From: Deltaproteobacteria bacterium
GTDB lineage: Bacteria; Desulfobacterota; Binatia; Binatales; Binataceae
Assembly (NCBI GenBank): GCA_021799555.1
Contig: JAJZAG010000002.1
Coordinates: forward strand, 1 to 45,102
Length of the DNA stretch: 45,102 nt
Direction of reading: 5' to 3'
Shown: positions 1 to 8,294 of the stretch, piece by piece
Layout: each line of letters begins with the position of its first letter
How positions within the stretch are numbered: position 1 is the first letter of the stretch
Position numbers and translations under genes: made by a program
Notes under the pieces: generated by a model
Seen by the model: the letters and a program-made list of their open reading frames with translations, nothing else
The model's database searches: none
Told to the model about the DNA's origin: nothing

Positions 1-2
1 CT

Positions 3-131
3 GAGAAGATGGTGGCCACCCTGCCGCGGGGGAAGCTGGCGGTGATTACAGAATCCTATCATCACGTCATGTTCGATAATCCCCGTGCTCTGATCGCGGC
101 GCTCAGGCAGTTCCTGGCGGAACTGGGATGA
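3..131 (+). CDS. alpha/beta hydrolase, C-terminal end (partial)
   Basis: Only the last 42 codons are inside the window; the gene starts upstream. The peptide contains Ser-Tyr-His-His-Val-Met-Phe-Asp-Asn-Pro followed by an amphipathic final helix. This is the usual catalytic-histidine ending of an alpha/beta hydrolase. The complete gene downstream (from 176) has the same kind of ending, so the two are probably a tandem pair of related hydrolases. The substrate cannot be told from this fragment. Confidence 0.75.
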   Translation, partial: EKMVATLPRGKLAVITESYHHVMFDNPRALIAALRQFLAELG

Positions 132-175
132 CGACCGCAATTCGGTAACGCGAAAATGCCGCGCCAAACAATACC

Positions 176-1006
176 GTGAGCGACCCGCACAGCCACATTT
201 TCGATGCCGCGCCGCGCTTGCATTACCTCGAGTGGAATCCCGCGGGACGGGCTACCGTCATTCTTCTCCACGGCAACTGCGCCAATGCTTGGTGGTGGGA
301 ACCGCTCGCGCGTCTGATGCCTTCGGATATCCGTCTGATTGCCCTCGACCAGCGCGGCCACGGCGACAGTGAGTGGGTTCGCCCGGCGGCGTACTCGCCC
401 GCCGATTATGCGCGCGACCTCGTGGACTTTGTCGGGCACGTCGCCGAACGGCGCGGCAAGCCTTTCGTCGTCGGCCATAGCATGGGCGGAATCAATGCGC
501 TCGCGTTCGCGCGGGATCATGGAGACCTTACGTGCGCGGTTGCCGCGATCGACGTTGCAATCAGATCGAGCCGCGGACGCGATCGATATTTGCGGCGTCT
601 GAAGGCCTTGCCCACCGTCACCTATCCGGACCTTGAAACCGCGCTGGAACGCTTCCGGCTGATGCCCGACGAAGGCGTTATCGCGCCCGACGTGTTGCGC
701 GAGATCGCGCACAAGAGCCTGGCGCGCACCGACGACGGCCGTTGGACGCTCAAGTTCGACCGTGAGAGCTTCTTTGGCAGCGACGGCATCGATGTCGTCG
801 AAGCGATCAAGATGATCGCAATTCCAACCCTCTTGGTACGCGCCGAGCGCAGCCGCATCATGACGGCCGAGTCGGCGGCTGCGGCGTGCAACACGAATTC
901 TCGCGTGCGGCTGGTCGAAATCGCGGCGGCGCACCATCATGTGATCCTCGAAAATCCTTCCGCGATTGCACGCACGTTGTCCGAGTTCATCGCGCGGGGT
1001 TTGTGA
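176..1006 (+). CDS. alpha/beta hydrolase fold protein
   Basis: A complete 276-residue alpha/beta hydrolase, probably a cytosolic esterase or related hydrolase. Visible landmarks are the oxyanion-hole segment Leu-His-Gly-Asn-Cys near residues 31-35, Gly-His-Gly-Asp-Ser near 61-65, and the nucleophile elbow Gly-His-Ser-Met-Gly-Gly with Ser102. A His-rich segment at 253-255 is followed by an Asn-Pro helix and supplies the catalytic histidine. The start is a GTG, because the nearby ATG at 156 is in another frame. It lies 44 bp after the truncated hydrolase with a very similar C-terminus, so both are probably co-transcribed. No signal peptide is seen and the substrate is unknown. Confidence 0.85.
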   Translation: MSDPHSHIFDAAPRLHYLEWNPAGRATVILLHGNCANAWWWEPLARLMPSDIRLIALDQRGHGDSEWVRPAAYSPADYARDLVDFVGHVAERRGKPFVVGHSMGGINALAFARDHGDLTCAVAAIDVAIRSSRGRDRYLRRLKALPTVTYPDLETALERFRLMPDEGVIAPDVLREIAHKSLARTDDGRWTLKFDRESFFGSDGIDVVEAIKMIAIPTLLVRAERSRIMTAESAAAACNTNSRVRLVEIAAAHHHVILENPSAIARTLSEFIARGL

Positions 1007-1523
1007 CGAGTTGCGCCTGCGCGCCGGGAATCGGATGGGTTCGTCGTGGTCGCTTGGCGAATTGCGAAACACTGAAATAATGAGAGTTGCACTGGATTTT
1101 TTGCGATATCGCCGTGGCTTCGTTTGCGCATTTTTTCGAGGGTCCGGCGCATCCACCCGTGCAGCCGGGTCCGGACAAAAGTCCGCGACCTCGCGTGGCG
1201 CGAGAAGTTGCGCAATCCGGGACTTCGGGCCGGAGGTTCCTGCCGCCGGCTGATTGATCTGCCGGCCGGCTCGAAGCATCGCGAAGGGCCGGGTGTGCCG
1301 GCTTGATGTTCCTCGCGCTTCCACGCCCCATACTTCGCATATTTCTCGGATCCGCATAAGGCTGAACTGTTCAGCCATGAACTAACGTGGCTATCGCCCT
1401 AACGGATGTTAGATAACCGGGGCGCTGCGGTTCTTCCGATTGTTCGCCGCGCGGGACGCGCAAGGAGCCGTTCAAGCGACCGTCCAGAGCGGAGCAAAAC
1501 ATGGGACGCGGCGAGACGGCGGG
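1007..1523. other. non-coding gap between convergent genes
   Basis: About 520 bp lie between the hydrolase and the acetyltransferase, which converge. No convincing gene was found; the open frames here lack coding features. The only clear structure is a perfect palindrome at 1360-1376. A poly-T terminator is not obvious. Confidence 0.6.
1360..1376. repeat. perfect 17-bp palindrome (8-bp arms, 1-nt centre)
   Basis: The arms GGCTGAAC and GTTCAGCC flank a single T. It lies between convergent genes, so it may act as a small RNA hairpin or a protein-binding site. There is no T-tract, so a classical intrinsic terminator is not supported. Confidence 0.5.
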
Positions 1524-1961
1524 TCAAAGCTCGCGCGACATGGCGCGATGCGGGATTCCGGCTTCTTCGAAGACTTCGCCGAAGGGCTGAAAGCCCTGCT
1601 TCAAGTAAAACCCTTGCGCCGTCAGTTGGGCGTGCAAGATTGCGCGGCGGTAGCCGCGCTCGCGCGCCGCACGCATCAGAAATTCCAGGATTGCTCGTCC
1701 AATTCCCGAGCCGCGCAGTTCGCGTATCACCGCCATCCTGCCGATCTTAACCTCGCCTTCACCATGCTCGACGTACCGGCCGCATCCCAAAACCTGCCCA
1801 CCGCGAATCGCTATCGCGTGGAAGGCGCGCGCGTCGTCGGCGTCGAGTTCGATACCCTCCGGCACGCGCTGCTCTTCGATAAACACGCGGCGGCGAATCG
1901 CATGGGCGGCGGCGATCTGCTCGTCTGAAACCGCGGCGACGATCTCAACTCGGATTTCCAT
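1524..1961 (-). CDS. GNAT family N-acetyltransferase
   Basis: A 145-residue single-domain GNAT protein expected to transfer an acetyl group from acetyl-CoA to an unknown amine. The N-terminal pattern Arg-Arg-x-Val-Phe-Ile-x-Glu-Gln (around residues 24-32) followed by an Asp-rich stretch is typical of the YjcF/ElaA-like branch. Motif A appears as Gly-Arg-Met-Ala-Val followed by Arg-Gly-Ser-Gly-Ile-Gly (about 73-88), the acetyl-CoA pyrophosphate loop. The C-terminal Gly-Phe and Glu-Ala-Gly-Ile-Pro-His segments are also typical. GGAGG abuts the ATG directly, an unusually short spacing, so start efficiency is uncertain. It stands alone, convergent with the hydrolase. Confidence 0.85.
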   Translation of the reverse strand: MEIRVEIVAAVSDEQIAAAHAIRRRVFIEEQRVPEGIELDADDARAFHAIAIRGGQVLGCGRYVEHGEGEVKIGRMAVIRELRGSGIGRAILEFLMRAARERGYRRAILHAQLTAQGFYLKQGFQPFGEVFEEAGIPHRAMSREL

Positions 1962-2208
1962 CCTCCAAGTGAACTAGCAATTCGCTGGAAGGCTTGAAAA
2001 GCCCTGATCGGCGTCCGCGTGACAGCGATGCATTGCGATGTCTCGCGATTGTTTGAAAAGGTTTAAAGCATCCGGGCGTTGAGCGAGTCTACTTTCCGTC
2101 GGCTATGCAGAGCCTCGGGTGATTCACTGCCGGAATCGGTTTCGTGTCATCGGGCCTGCCAACGTAATTTGATTTGTCCGCCGCGCACCGATGAGACATC
2201 GAGATGCA

Positions 2209-3048
2209 TCATCCGAATGCCCACGCGACCATCAGCGGGAACTCTTCTTGCCAGAAGGCGCCACCGTGCGACCCAACCCGCTCATTCATGACGACATCCG
2301 CATTTGCGTCGCGCAGCGCGTCCGCCCACCGCCTTGCGCTATCGAGGAAGAACGGCTCCTCCGTGCCAGCGACAAGGTATGTGCGCGGAAGCGGACTCGG
2401 CATAACGCCAGGCGGCTTGTAACCCCCGCCAGGCGAAGCGCAGAAGACGGCACCGTAGACATCGGGATGCCGAAGCCCAAGAGCGAGGGCCAGCTCTCCA
2501 CTCGCCGAGACGCCGAACACCGCCGTACGATGAATTGGCAGCGCCACGCCAAACCGCGACTGCGTCCATCGGCGAACGTCCTCGACGAAGAACTTCTCGT
2601 GCGCCGCGAACCGCTCCGGATCAAAGCCGGGTGAGTATTCGTGGAGCCGGAGCGCCTCATCGGTCTGCCGATGTACACCGACGACCAATGTCGACGGAAG
2701 GTCGGCCTTCTCGAGCAACCGGCCCCACTTCGAGATCATCTGACCGTCGCCGGCGAAGACTATAGCTTCGGGCGGGTCCGGTGGAACGTACACCGTGACC
2801 TGCCGTCCACCGTCGTACTCGAACGTCTCGGTGACAAACTCTCCCGACATTGCGCCGGTGGACTGGGCGGCCGCACTGTCGGACTCACTCTGCTTGCGGT
2901 TGACGTGATTGCCTGCTTGCTTCTTCATGGCGTCGCTTTCATTTCTAGAACATTGGAACTGGGGTGTCTCGCAATTGATGGAGAGGCCGTGTTCCGCCGC
3001 CGAGTTATGGCCCACCGGTAGTGAGAGAGCGGGAATCATTATAAGCAT
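2209..3048 (-). CDS. putative esterase (esterase D/Fes-like alpha/beta hydrolase)
   Basis: The open frame is 279 residues. Residues from about 70 onward resemble the putative-esterase family (PF00756). A beta-rich start leads into a Gly-Asp-Gly-Gln segment, then Phe-Val-Glu-Asp, then the nucleophile elbow Gly-Val-Ser-Ala-Ser-Gly. Near the C-terminus a Gly-Ser-His-Gly segment supplies the catalytic histidine. The first 65 or so residues are not family-like. Internal methionines at residues 41 and 67 are plausible true starts, because no good ribosome site precedes the first ATG. The substrate is unknown; the family includes acyl-ester and siderophore-ester hydrolases. Confidence 0.75.
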   Translation of the reverse strand: MLIMIPALSLPVGHNSAAEHGLSINCETPQFQCSRNESDAMKKQAGNHVNRKQSESDSAAAQSTGAMSGEFVTETFEYDGGRQVTVYVPPDPPEAIVFAGDGQMISKWGRLLEKADLPSTLVVGVHRQTDEALRLHEYSPGFDPERFAAHEKFFVEDVRRWTQSRFGVALPIHRTAVFGVSASGELALALGLRHPDVYGAVFCASPGGGYKPPGVMPSPLPRTYLVAGTEEPFFLDSARRWADALRDANADVVMNERVGSHGGAFWQEEFPLMVAWAFG

Positions 3049-3170
3049 TTTTTCGACTTCGCCCTTTACTGACTAAATGGGCGAGGCGGAAAAATGCGGA
3101 TTCCTGGCGCGCGCCGCTGCGCGCGGCAATGCCAGTGCCAGCTCCGCTGGTGCCGCAGTGGGAGTGAGCG

Positions 3171-3350
3171 CCAAGCTCTATTGTCGCAGCGCAGCGAGCG
3201 CGGCGCTGGCCGGCGGTCCATGATCCGTTCCAGTGTCAGCGCAACTTGCCGCGCGCTGATGCCGGTATCAACCGCGGTGGCCAGACATTCGAGGGTAAAC
3301 TCATCGATTATGGTCAGCAGCCAGATCGCACGACCTCCACCAATCCGATC
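3171..3350 (-). pseudogene. IS3-type transposase remnant (integrase core fragment)
   Basis: On the minus strand 60 codons without a stop read as part of an IS3-family OrfB/rve integrase core. Trp-Leu-Leu-Thr-Ile-Ile-Asp-Glu-Phe-Thr is followed by Glu-Cys-Leu-Ala, an Arg-Ile-Met helix, and the Arg-Cys-Asp-Asn motif that carries the second catalytic aspartate. Homology stops just after Cys-Asp-Asn, where Gly-Pro-Glu-Phe would be expected. The first catalytic region and the C-terminal glutamate are absent. It is therefore a decayed fragment and cannot be active. Confidence 0.75.
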
Positions 3351-3391
3351 TAGTGTTGTGTCTCATTACAACCTTCGCATCAAAAGCGTTT

Positions 3392-3531
3392 GTCATCCTG
3401 AGAGAAACGAAGGATCTCGCAGCCGCCGTCCTTGCGGCCGTATTGGATTCTCTCAAGCAACCGGGGCCGAATCACGCGGCGGAGAAATGCCGCGCGAGAT
3501 CCTTCGCTGCGCAGACTCCGCTCAGGATGAC
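3392..3531. repeat. inverted-repeat element with GTCATCCTGAG ends
   Basis: The left end reads GTCATCCTGAG, then GAAGGATCTCGC. The right end is its inverse: GCGAGATCCTTC, then CTCAGGATGAC. The two arms enclose about 90 bp. Similar GTCATCCTGAG/GAGATCCTTCG palindromes are widespread intergenic elements in many bacterial genomes. It sits beside the transposase remnant and carries no gene of its own. Confidence 0.7.
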
Positions 3532-3851
3532 GGGCATATTCGCTAAACTTATTTGCGGGATACCTCGCTAGCAGAGGGATCGGGCAGGCGCGGAGAGAAG
3601 AGACGGCGTGGAAGCGGGTCTGTTATCGTAAAAACCACCTTGTTCGTGTGATTGCGTCGGTCGGTCCAAAGCCGCACCCGAGACGGACGGGGAGTATTCT
3701 TGCTCAAGCGCTGCGACAGGCGTGCGATTTTCACTGGCGCACAGATTCGCGGCGCGTCAATAAAGATATTAGCCGTGCTACGCATTGGCTTCATGGTTGC
3801 GCCGGGCCTGTGCTACGCTTGCGCGCGGCTGGGAACGAGCGAGGAGACGCG
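3532..3851. other. non-coding upstream region of the redoxin gene
   Basis: No convincing gene is seen. An open frame runs in from 3648 in phase with the redoxin gene, but its translation lacks domain features. The good ribosome site at 3841-3846 points to the internal ATG at 3852. The promoter could not be placed with confidence. Confidence 0.5.
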
Positions 3852-4832
3852 ATGCCTAATCTATCCGAGACGATCTATGCACCGGAACTGGAGGGCGGCA
3901 CCTGGATTCAGGGCGGTCCCGTATCGATCAAGGCGCTGCGCGGCAAAGCGATCGTACTGGTGGATTTCTGGGATTACACGTGCGTGAATTGCATCCGAAC
4001 GCTGCCCTATGTTGAAGGATGGAATCGGCGCTACGCCAGAGACGGGCTCGTGATCGTGGGCGTGCACGCGCCCGAATTCAGCTTCGCGCGCGAGGGATCG
4101 CACGTCAAAACCGCAGCGCACGAATTCGGACTCGATTATCCGATTGTGCTCGACAACGAATATGCGATTTGGCGGTCCTACTCGAATCGCTTTTGGCCTG
4201 CGAAATACCTCGTCGATTCGCAGGGCCGCATCCGCTATTACCACTTCGGCGAAGGCGGCTATCAGGAAACCGAAGTCGCAATTCAAAACGCGTTGCGTGA
4301 GCTCAATCCCGACTTGAGACTGCCGCCGCCGATGGATCCCGTCAGAGAGTCCGACCAGCCTGGCGCGGTGTGCTATCGGGTTACACCGGAGCTATATCTC
4401 GGCCACGCGCGCGGCCAATTCGGCAATCCGGCGGGGGTCGTACGCGATCGTCCGCATGATTACGCGGACCCGGGCCGCCATGCCGAGGGACTGTCGTATT
4501 TGGGCGGTCGATGGCGGGTCGAGCAGGAATCGGTGCGCGCCGAAGCGCCGGGGGCGACGATTGCGCTCCGGTTTACGTCCAAAGATGTTAACCTGGTGAT
4601 GGCGCCGCCAGCCGGTGCGATCGCGCAGGTCGAAATCTCGATCGGCGCGGATCAGAAGCTCGGCGATGACGTGAAAACCGCGACCGGCCGTCCAATCGTT
4701 ACGGTGGATCGGCCGCGGATGTACAATTTGATCGCGAATGATTCAGTGATTCCGGGCGCGCTGGAACTGAAAGCGCTCGAGGCGGGTGTTGCGGCCTATG
4801 CGTTCACGTTTGTCTCTTGTGTGGTGAGCTAA
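3852..4832 (+). CDS. thioredoxin-like protein with C-terminal beta-sandwich (DipZ C-terminal-like)
   Basis: A 326-residue protein. Residues 1-150 form a TlpA/thioredoxin-like domain whose active site Thr-Cys-Val-Asn-Cys is at Cys44-Cys47. Residues from about 185 to the end resemble the galactose-binding-like beta-sandwich that follows the thioredoxin domain in DipZ proteins. The CcdA membrane part of DipZ is absent and there is no signal peptide, so this looks like a soluble thiol-disulfide protein. The start is fixed by GAGGAG five bases before the ATG. A sirtuin gene follows 28 bp downstream on the same strand, so the two may be co-transcribed. The redox partner is unknown. Confidence 0.8.
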   Translation: MPNLSETIYAPELEGGTWIQGGPVSIKALRGKAIVLVDFWDYTCVNCIRTLPYVEGWNRRYARDGLVIVGVHAPEFSFAREGSHVKTAAHEFGLDYPIVLDNEYAIWRSYSNRFWPAKYLVDSQGRIRYYHFGEGGYQETEVAIQNALRELNPDLRLPPPMDPVRESDQPGAVCYRVTPELYLGHARGQFGNPAGVVRDRPHDYADPGRHAEGLSYLGGRWRVEQESVRAEAPGATIALRFTSKDVNLVMAPPAGAIAQVEISIGADQKLGDDVKTATGRPIVTVDRPRMYNLIANDSVIPGALELKALEAGVAAYAFTFVSCVVS

Positions 4833-4860
4833 CCACCGGCTTGCGAAGTGGAGAGACGCG

Positions 4861-5661
4861 ATGAAATCGGAGCAAGAACGGCGCGCGACCGACACGCAAA
4901 TCGAACGTGCGGCGGAGATTATACTCGAAGCCGAATACCCGATTGCCCTTACCGGCGCCGGAATGTCGGTCGAAAGCGGCATCCCGCCGTTTCGAGGTCC
5001 GGGAGGATTATGGACGAAATACGGCGAGCCGCCGATGAACGGCTTCCAGCGCTTCATGGAGAATCCAAAAAAGGCCTGGGAAGAGCGTCTGAGCTCGCGT
5101 AACGACGAGCTCTACAAACCGCTCACGGAAGCCAAACCCAACCCGGGTCATCTGGCTTTGGCCGAACTCGAACATCTCGGAATCCTCCGCTTTGTCATCA
5201 CCCAGAATATCGATGACTTGCATCGACAGGCGGGGCAGAAATCGATGGCGGAGATCCATGGCAACTGGAAGCTAATCCGATGCCTCGAATGCGGCTTACG
5301 ATTCCGCCGCGAGCAGATTGATTTGACCGAACTGCCCCCGAAGTGCCCGGAATGCGGGGGTCTGATGAAGAGCGACACCGTATCGTTCGGCGAACCGATT
5401 CCCGCCGATATGCTGCGCTTATGCGCGGAACATTCGGCGCAGGCCGATTTGGTGATCGTGGCAGGCACCTCGGCTACGGTTTACCCAGCCGCGGGCTTTG
5501 CGCTGGAAGTGAAAGAACGCGGCGGTGCGCTGGTCGAGGTCAACCTCTATCAGTCGGAACTGACGGGGATCTGTGACGTTAGCCTGCGCGGCGGCTCCGC
5601 TGAAATCTTGCCCCGGCTGGCGAGAGCTATCGCAGCAATACGAAAGAAACGCGGATCGTAA
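4861..5661 (+). CDS. Sir2-family NAD-dependent protein deacylase
   Basis: A 266-residue sirtuin expected to remove acyl groups from protein lysines using NAD. The NAD-binding motif Gly-Ala-Gly-Met-Ser with Glu-Ser-Gly-Ile-Pro-x-Phe-Arg lies at about residues 32-46. Thr-Gln-Asn-Ile-Asp-x-Leu-His is at 114-121 and the catalytic His133 is in Ile-His-Gly-Asn. Four zinc cysteines are at 141, 144, 162 and 165. Length and motif order match the full family domain. A GAG-rich ribosome site precedes the ATG. It is 28 bp downstream of the redoxin gene. Its protein targets cannot be inferred. Confidence 0.93.
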   Translation: MKSEQERRATDTQIERAAEIILEAEYPIALTGAGMSVESGIPPFRGPGGLWTKYGEPPMNGFQRFMENPKKAWEERLSSRNDELYKPLTEAKPNPGHLALAELEHLGILRFVITQNIDDLHRQAGQKSMAEIHGNWKLIRCLECGLRFRREQIDLTELPPKCPECGGLMKSDTVSFGEPIPADMLRLCAEHSAQADLVIVAGTSATVYPAAGFALEVKERGGALVEVNLYQSELTGICDVSLRGGSAEILPRLARAIAAIRKKRGS

Positions 5662-5949
5662 TCCGGGCTGATAGCGGAGGTGGCGAGGCTCCGCAAGGCG
5701 CTGCTTTCCGTCCGGCTGGCAGTCCTTCGCGCGACTCGTCCGAGGATCGAAACGGCCGGATTTCTCGCCGCAGTACGCCGCGCTGGGACTGGAGCCGATC
5801 TGCAAGAAATCTCGGACCCTCGCTCGAAATGACGCCTTCCGCGTAATCTGCGCGGTCATTGCGAAACCGCGCGGATCCCGGTCGGACGAACAACCGTACC
5901 CCGCCCGCCGTGGAGCTGAATTGCGCCAGGTTTTTGTTTTGAGCTCCGC
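5662..5949. other. convergent intergenic region with hairpin and repeat remnant
   Basis: The gap between the sirtuin and the CDGSH gene holds no gene. A hairpin at 5850-5872 has 7-bp arms GCGCGGT and ACCGCGC; without a T-tract it is at best a weak terminator. Around 5800-5832 the sequence AGAAATCTCG ... CGAAATGAC resembles one side of the inverted repeat at 18352-18455, so it may be a decayed copy. Confidence 0.45.
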
Positions 5950-6153
5950 TCAGTACTGCTTGATTACGCGGGCGCGGCCGAGGTCGTCGTAAATATAAGT
6001 GTCTTCGGGATTTTCGTCGCGGGTTTTTTTGTGGGAGCCGTCGCAGAACGGTTTATTCTTCGAAAGCCCGCACGCGCAGATATAAATCGGCAGCTCGGTG
6101 CCTTCGGGAACCTCGTAGGGGGAATTCTTGTCGTGCCGGATCATTCGCGCCAT
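5950..6153 (-). CDS. CDGSH iron-sulfur domain protein
   Basis: A 67-residue protein made of one CDGSH domain, which binds a 2Fe-2S cluster through three cysteines and one histidine. The signature Cys-x-Cys-x8-Cys-Asp-Gly-Ser-His is exact, with Cys26, Cys28, Cys37 and His41. The frame is open further upstream, but an AGAGGA ribosome site precedes the ATG at 6153 and the extra residues are not domain-like. Small soluble CDGSH proteins are thought to act in redox or cluster handling. No membrane segment is present. Confidence 0.88.
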   Translation of the reverse strand: MARMIRHDKNSPYEVPEGTELPIYICACGLSKNKPFCDGSHKKTRDENPEDTYIYDDLGRARVIKQY

Positions 6154-6292
6154 GGGATTAATCCTCTTGCTCTTTTTTCCGCCCTTGCCGAAAGCGCCGC
6201 TCGATTCGAGGGACGCTTTGCGAAGGCAGGTGACTCGCCCACTTAAGACCACGCCGCCGCGATAGTCAATTGCGCCGCGACCGGCGGGAGGC

Positions 6293-7309
6293 TTAAGCGA
6301 GTGGTTGATGGATTGCTTCGGCGGCTTCGGCGTCGGCGGAGATTGCGTCGCGAGCGTCCTGCGGATGGCGGCGATGCGCATCCGCACCGAGCACGAGCGT
6401 GAGCACGCCCGAGATCGCGATGAGAACGCCGATAATCTCACGCCGGGTCGCGCTCTCACCCAGAAACATCACCGCGAACAGAATCGAGAGCATCGGGATT
6501 CCCGGTACGACCAGCGCCGTCGTCCATGCGAGCGACAGACGGTTGATCGCGCCGTACCATGTGAGCGCGCTCAGGAAATAGACGAAAAACCCGGTGACAA
6601 GGATCGCAATCACCGCTGGACCGCTCGAGAGCTGTGCGAGCGCCGCCGGCCGCGCAATTAGCAGCATCGCGACCAGCGCAAGCGCCCCGTAGATCATTCG
6701 TCCCGCGGTGACGTTGACAGGAGTCAGTGGCGGCATCATCCGCAACCCCATCACATGCGACGCCTGCCAGAACACAGGAGTGCAAAACACGAGCGCCGCG
6801 GCCCAGATCGGCGAAAATTTGCCGCCCGCGCCGAACACCGAGCCGATTCCAACCAGAATCGTCGCCGTCGCGAGCAACTGACGCCACGATGGCCGTTCGC
6901 CGACCACAATTGTCGCCAACACGAGCGAGTAAACCGGCTCGGTCTGTAGCAGAATCGTTCCGGCGATGGCGTCGATTCTGGTCAGCCCGAAAGTCAAGGT
7001 CAGGCTAGTGGCGACCGTGCCGACCATCGCCATTGCAAACAGCGGCATCCGAAACCGCGACTGAAATAGCAGGCCAAGCTCCCGTTTTTTGACCATCGCG
7101 ATCGTGCTGCAAATCGCTGCGACAACAACTGCTCCCGTGCAGAACAGGAGCGGGTCCAGATGAACGGCGCCCCATCGCGTCAACCCGGGCTGCGATGCAC
7201 CGATAAGCGTGTTGGCTATTGCCAGCGCAACGCCGATTCTGAACGCGCGCGCCATCCCTTCGGCGCGCGATTTTGGCGCCGGAGCGTCCTTGTATTCCTG
7301 CTGGTTCAT
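6293..7309 (-). CDS. EamA/DMT-superfamily transporter
   Basis: A 338-residue inner-membrane protein with about ten hydrophobic segments. They form the two tandem EamA repeats typical of drug/metabolite exporters: residues about 20-160 and 170-310. Features such as Val-Gly-Glu-Arg-Pro in the first repeat and Leu-Gly-Glu-Ser-Ala near the C-terminus are usual for the family. The ATG at 7309 starts only 7 bp after the uppP stop codon, so it is probably the second gene of a two-gene operon. A longer frame to 7357 would overlap uppP and is less likely. The substrate is unknown. Confidence 0.87.
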   Translation of the reverse strand: MNQQEYKDAPAPKSRAEGMARAFRIGVALAIANTLIGASQPGLTRWGAVHLDPLLFCTGAVVVAAICSTIAMVKKRELGLLFQSRFRMPLFAMAMVGTVATSLTLTFGLTRIDAIAGTILLQTEPVYSLVLATIVVGERPSWRQLLATATILVGIGSVFGAGGKFSPIWAAALVFCTPVFWQASHVMGLRMMPPLTPVNVTAGRMIYGALALVAMLLIARPAALAQLSSGPAVIAILVTGFFVYFLSALTWYGAINRLSLAWTTALVVPGIPMLSILFAVMFLGESATRREIIGVLIAISGVLTLVLGADAHRRHPQDARDAISADAEAAEAIHQPLA

Positions 7310-7316
7310 CGCGGCT

Positions 7317-8105
7317 TCAGGCACGCGCGAGCGCAATCGCGATGACCACTGCGGCAAGTGCGAGGCGATACCAAGCGAATGGAACGTAGGTGCGAGTGCG
7401 GACGAATCGGACCAGTCCGACGATCGCGATCAACCCGAAGATCGCGGCCGCAATGAATCCCCATCCGACCTGCGCATTTATTCCGGCGTGAATGATTTTG
7501 CGCCCCTCGACCATCCCGGCGCCTGCGATTATCGGCGTCGCCATCAGGAAGGAAAAATTAGCCGCGTCCTGCCGCTCGATACCGAGAAATCGCGCCATCG
7601 TGATCGTGGCGCCCGAGCGGGATACGCCGGGAAAGATTGCGAATGCCTGACTCAGCCCAATTGCGGCTGCATCGAAGAGCGTAAGCTGGCGAAGTGTTCG
7701 TTCAGCAGTGTTATATTTATCCACTAGCCATAAAACGACGCCAAGAAGTCCCAACGCAGCCCCGATCAGGAGCTTGTGCTCGCGGAATAGAGTTTCAGCC
7801 TGCTTCTCGAGAGCGAGACCGATAATCGCACCGGGAATCGACGCGACGATCAGCAGTACCAGCAGGCGACGTTGGGGAGTGTTGCCGGTGAATACAGACA
7901 CCGCCATCCCAGTCCAATCACGCCAATAATACGCGATAAGCGCCACCAGCGTGCCGAGATGAAGCGCGACGTCGAAGGCGAGGCCGGGATCGGGCCATCC
8001 GAACAGCCACGGAATCAGCACCAGATGGGCTGAACTCGAGACCGGCAGAAATTCGGTAAGCCCTTGAACGGCACCCAAGATAATCGCTTGAAATGTCGAA
8101 AACAT
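7317..8105 (-). CDS. uppP: undecaprenyl-diphosphatase (UppP/BacA)
   Basis: A 262-residue membrane enzyme that dephosphorylates undecaprenyl diphosphate and so recycles the lipid carrier of cell-wall synthesis. It also gives bacitracin tolerance. The family motifs are clear: Gly-Leu-Thr-Glu-Phe-Leu-Pro-Val-Ser-Ser-Ser-Ala-His near residues 15-27, and Pro-Gly-Val-Ser-Arg-Ser-Gly-Ala-Thr near 160-168. Several hydrophobic helices fit the inner-membrane fold. The length is normal. It leads a pair with the downstream EamA transporter. Its upstream region is shared with the divergent small gene at 8295. Confidence 0.96.
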   Translation of the reverse strand: MFSTFQAIILGAVQGLTEFLPVSSSAHLVLIPWLFGWPDPGLAFDVALHLGTLVALIAYYWRDWTGMAVSVFTGNTPQRRLLVLLIVASIPGAIIGLALEKQAETLFREHKLLIGAALGLLGVVLWLVDKYNTAERTLRQLTLFDAAAIGLSQAFAIFPGVSRSGATITMARFLGIERQDAANFSFLMATPIIAGAGMVEGRKIIHAGINAQVGWGFIAAAIFGLIAIVGLVRFVRTRTYVPFAWYRLALAAVVIAIALARA

Positions 8106-8180
8106 AATTAAATCAATAGGTTAACGTCTCCAAGTCGATGTTCTGCCGGACTTTCAGGTGCGTCGAGGCGCGTGAAAACG

Positions 8181-8195
8181 TGTCAGTTTATGACA
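8181..8195. promoter_or_regulatory. operator-like inverted repeat TGTCA-N5-TGACA
   Basis: TGTCA and TGACA flank five bases in the divergent region between uppP and the small gene at 8295. The site is 20 bp upstream of the -35 box at 8216, a position where a regulator could act on either gene. No regulator for it is identified. Confidence 0.4.
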
Positions 8196-8215
8196 AAATG
8201 CCGTATCGATTTCGC

Positions 8216-8243
8216 TTGACCGGAGAACGGCGTGGTTTAGAAT
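8216..8243 (+). promoter_or_regulatory. sigma70-type promoter for the small gene at 8295
   Basis: A TTGACC -35 box and a TAGAAT -10 box are separated by 16 bp. Transcription would start near 8250, about 45 bases before the ATG. This is the best promoter match seen in the window. Confidence 0.6.
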
Positions 8244-8294
8244 TGAAGTGCCAAATCGGATGTGGGTCGGGGTGAGGTTTTCGAGGAGGTCCTG

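Noticed and set aside
62..1378. Long minus-strand open frame of 438 codons
   Set aside because: It is antisense to the alpha/beta hydrolase, has no recognisable domain and reads as Arg/Ala-rich shadow sequence of a GC-rich gene.
3549..3794. 81-codon minus-strand frame upstream of the redoxin gene
   Set aside because: No domain features, and it lies across the region where the redoxin promoter is expected.
5850..5872. Hairpin as an intrinsic terminator of the sirtuin gene
   Set aside because: No T-tract follows on either strand and it is nearly 190 bp from the stop codon.
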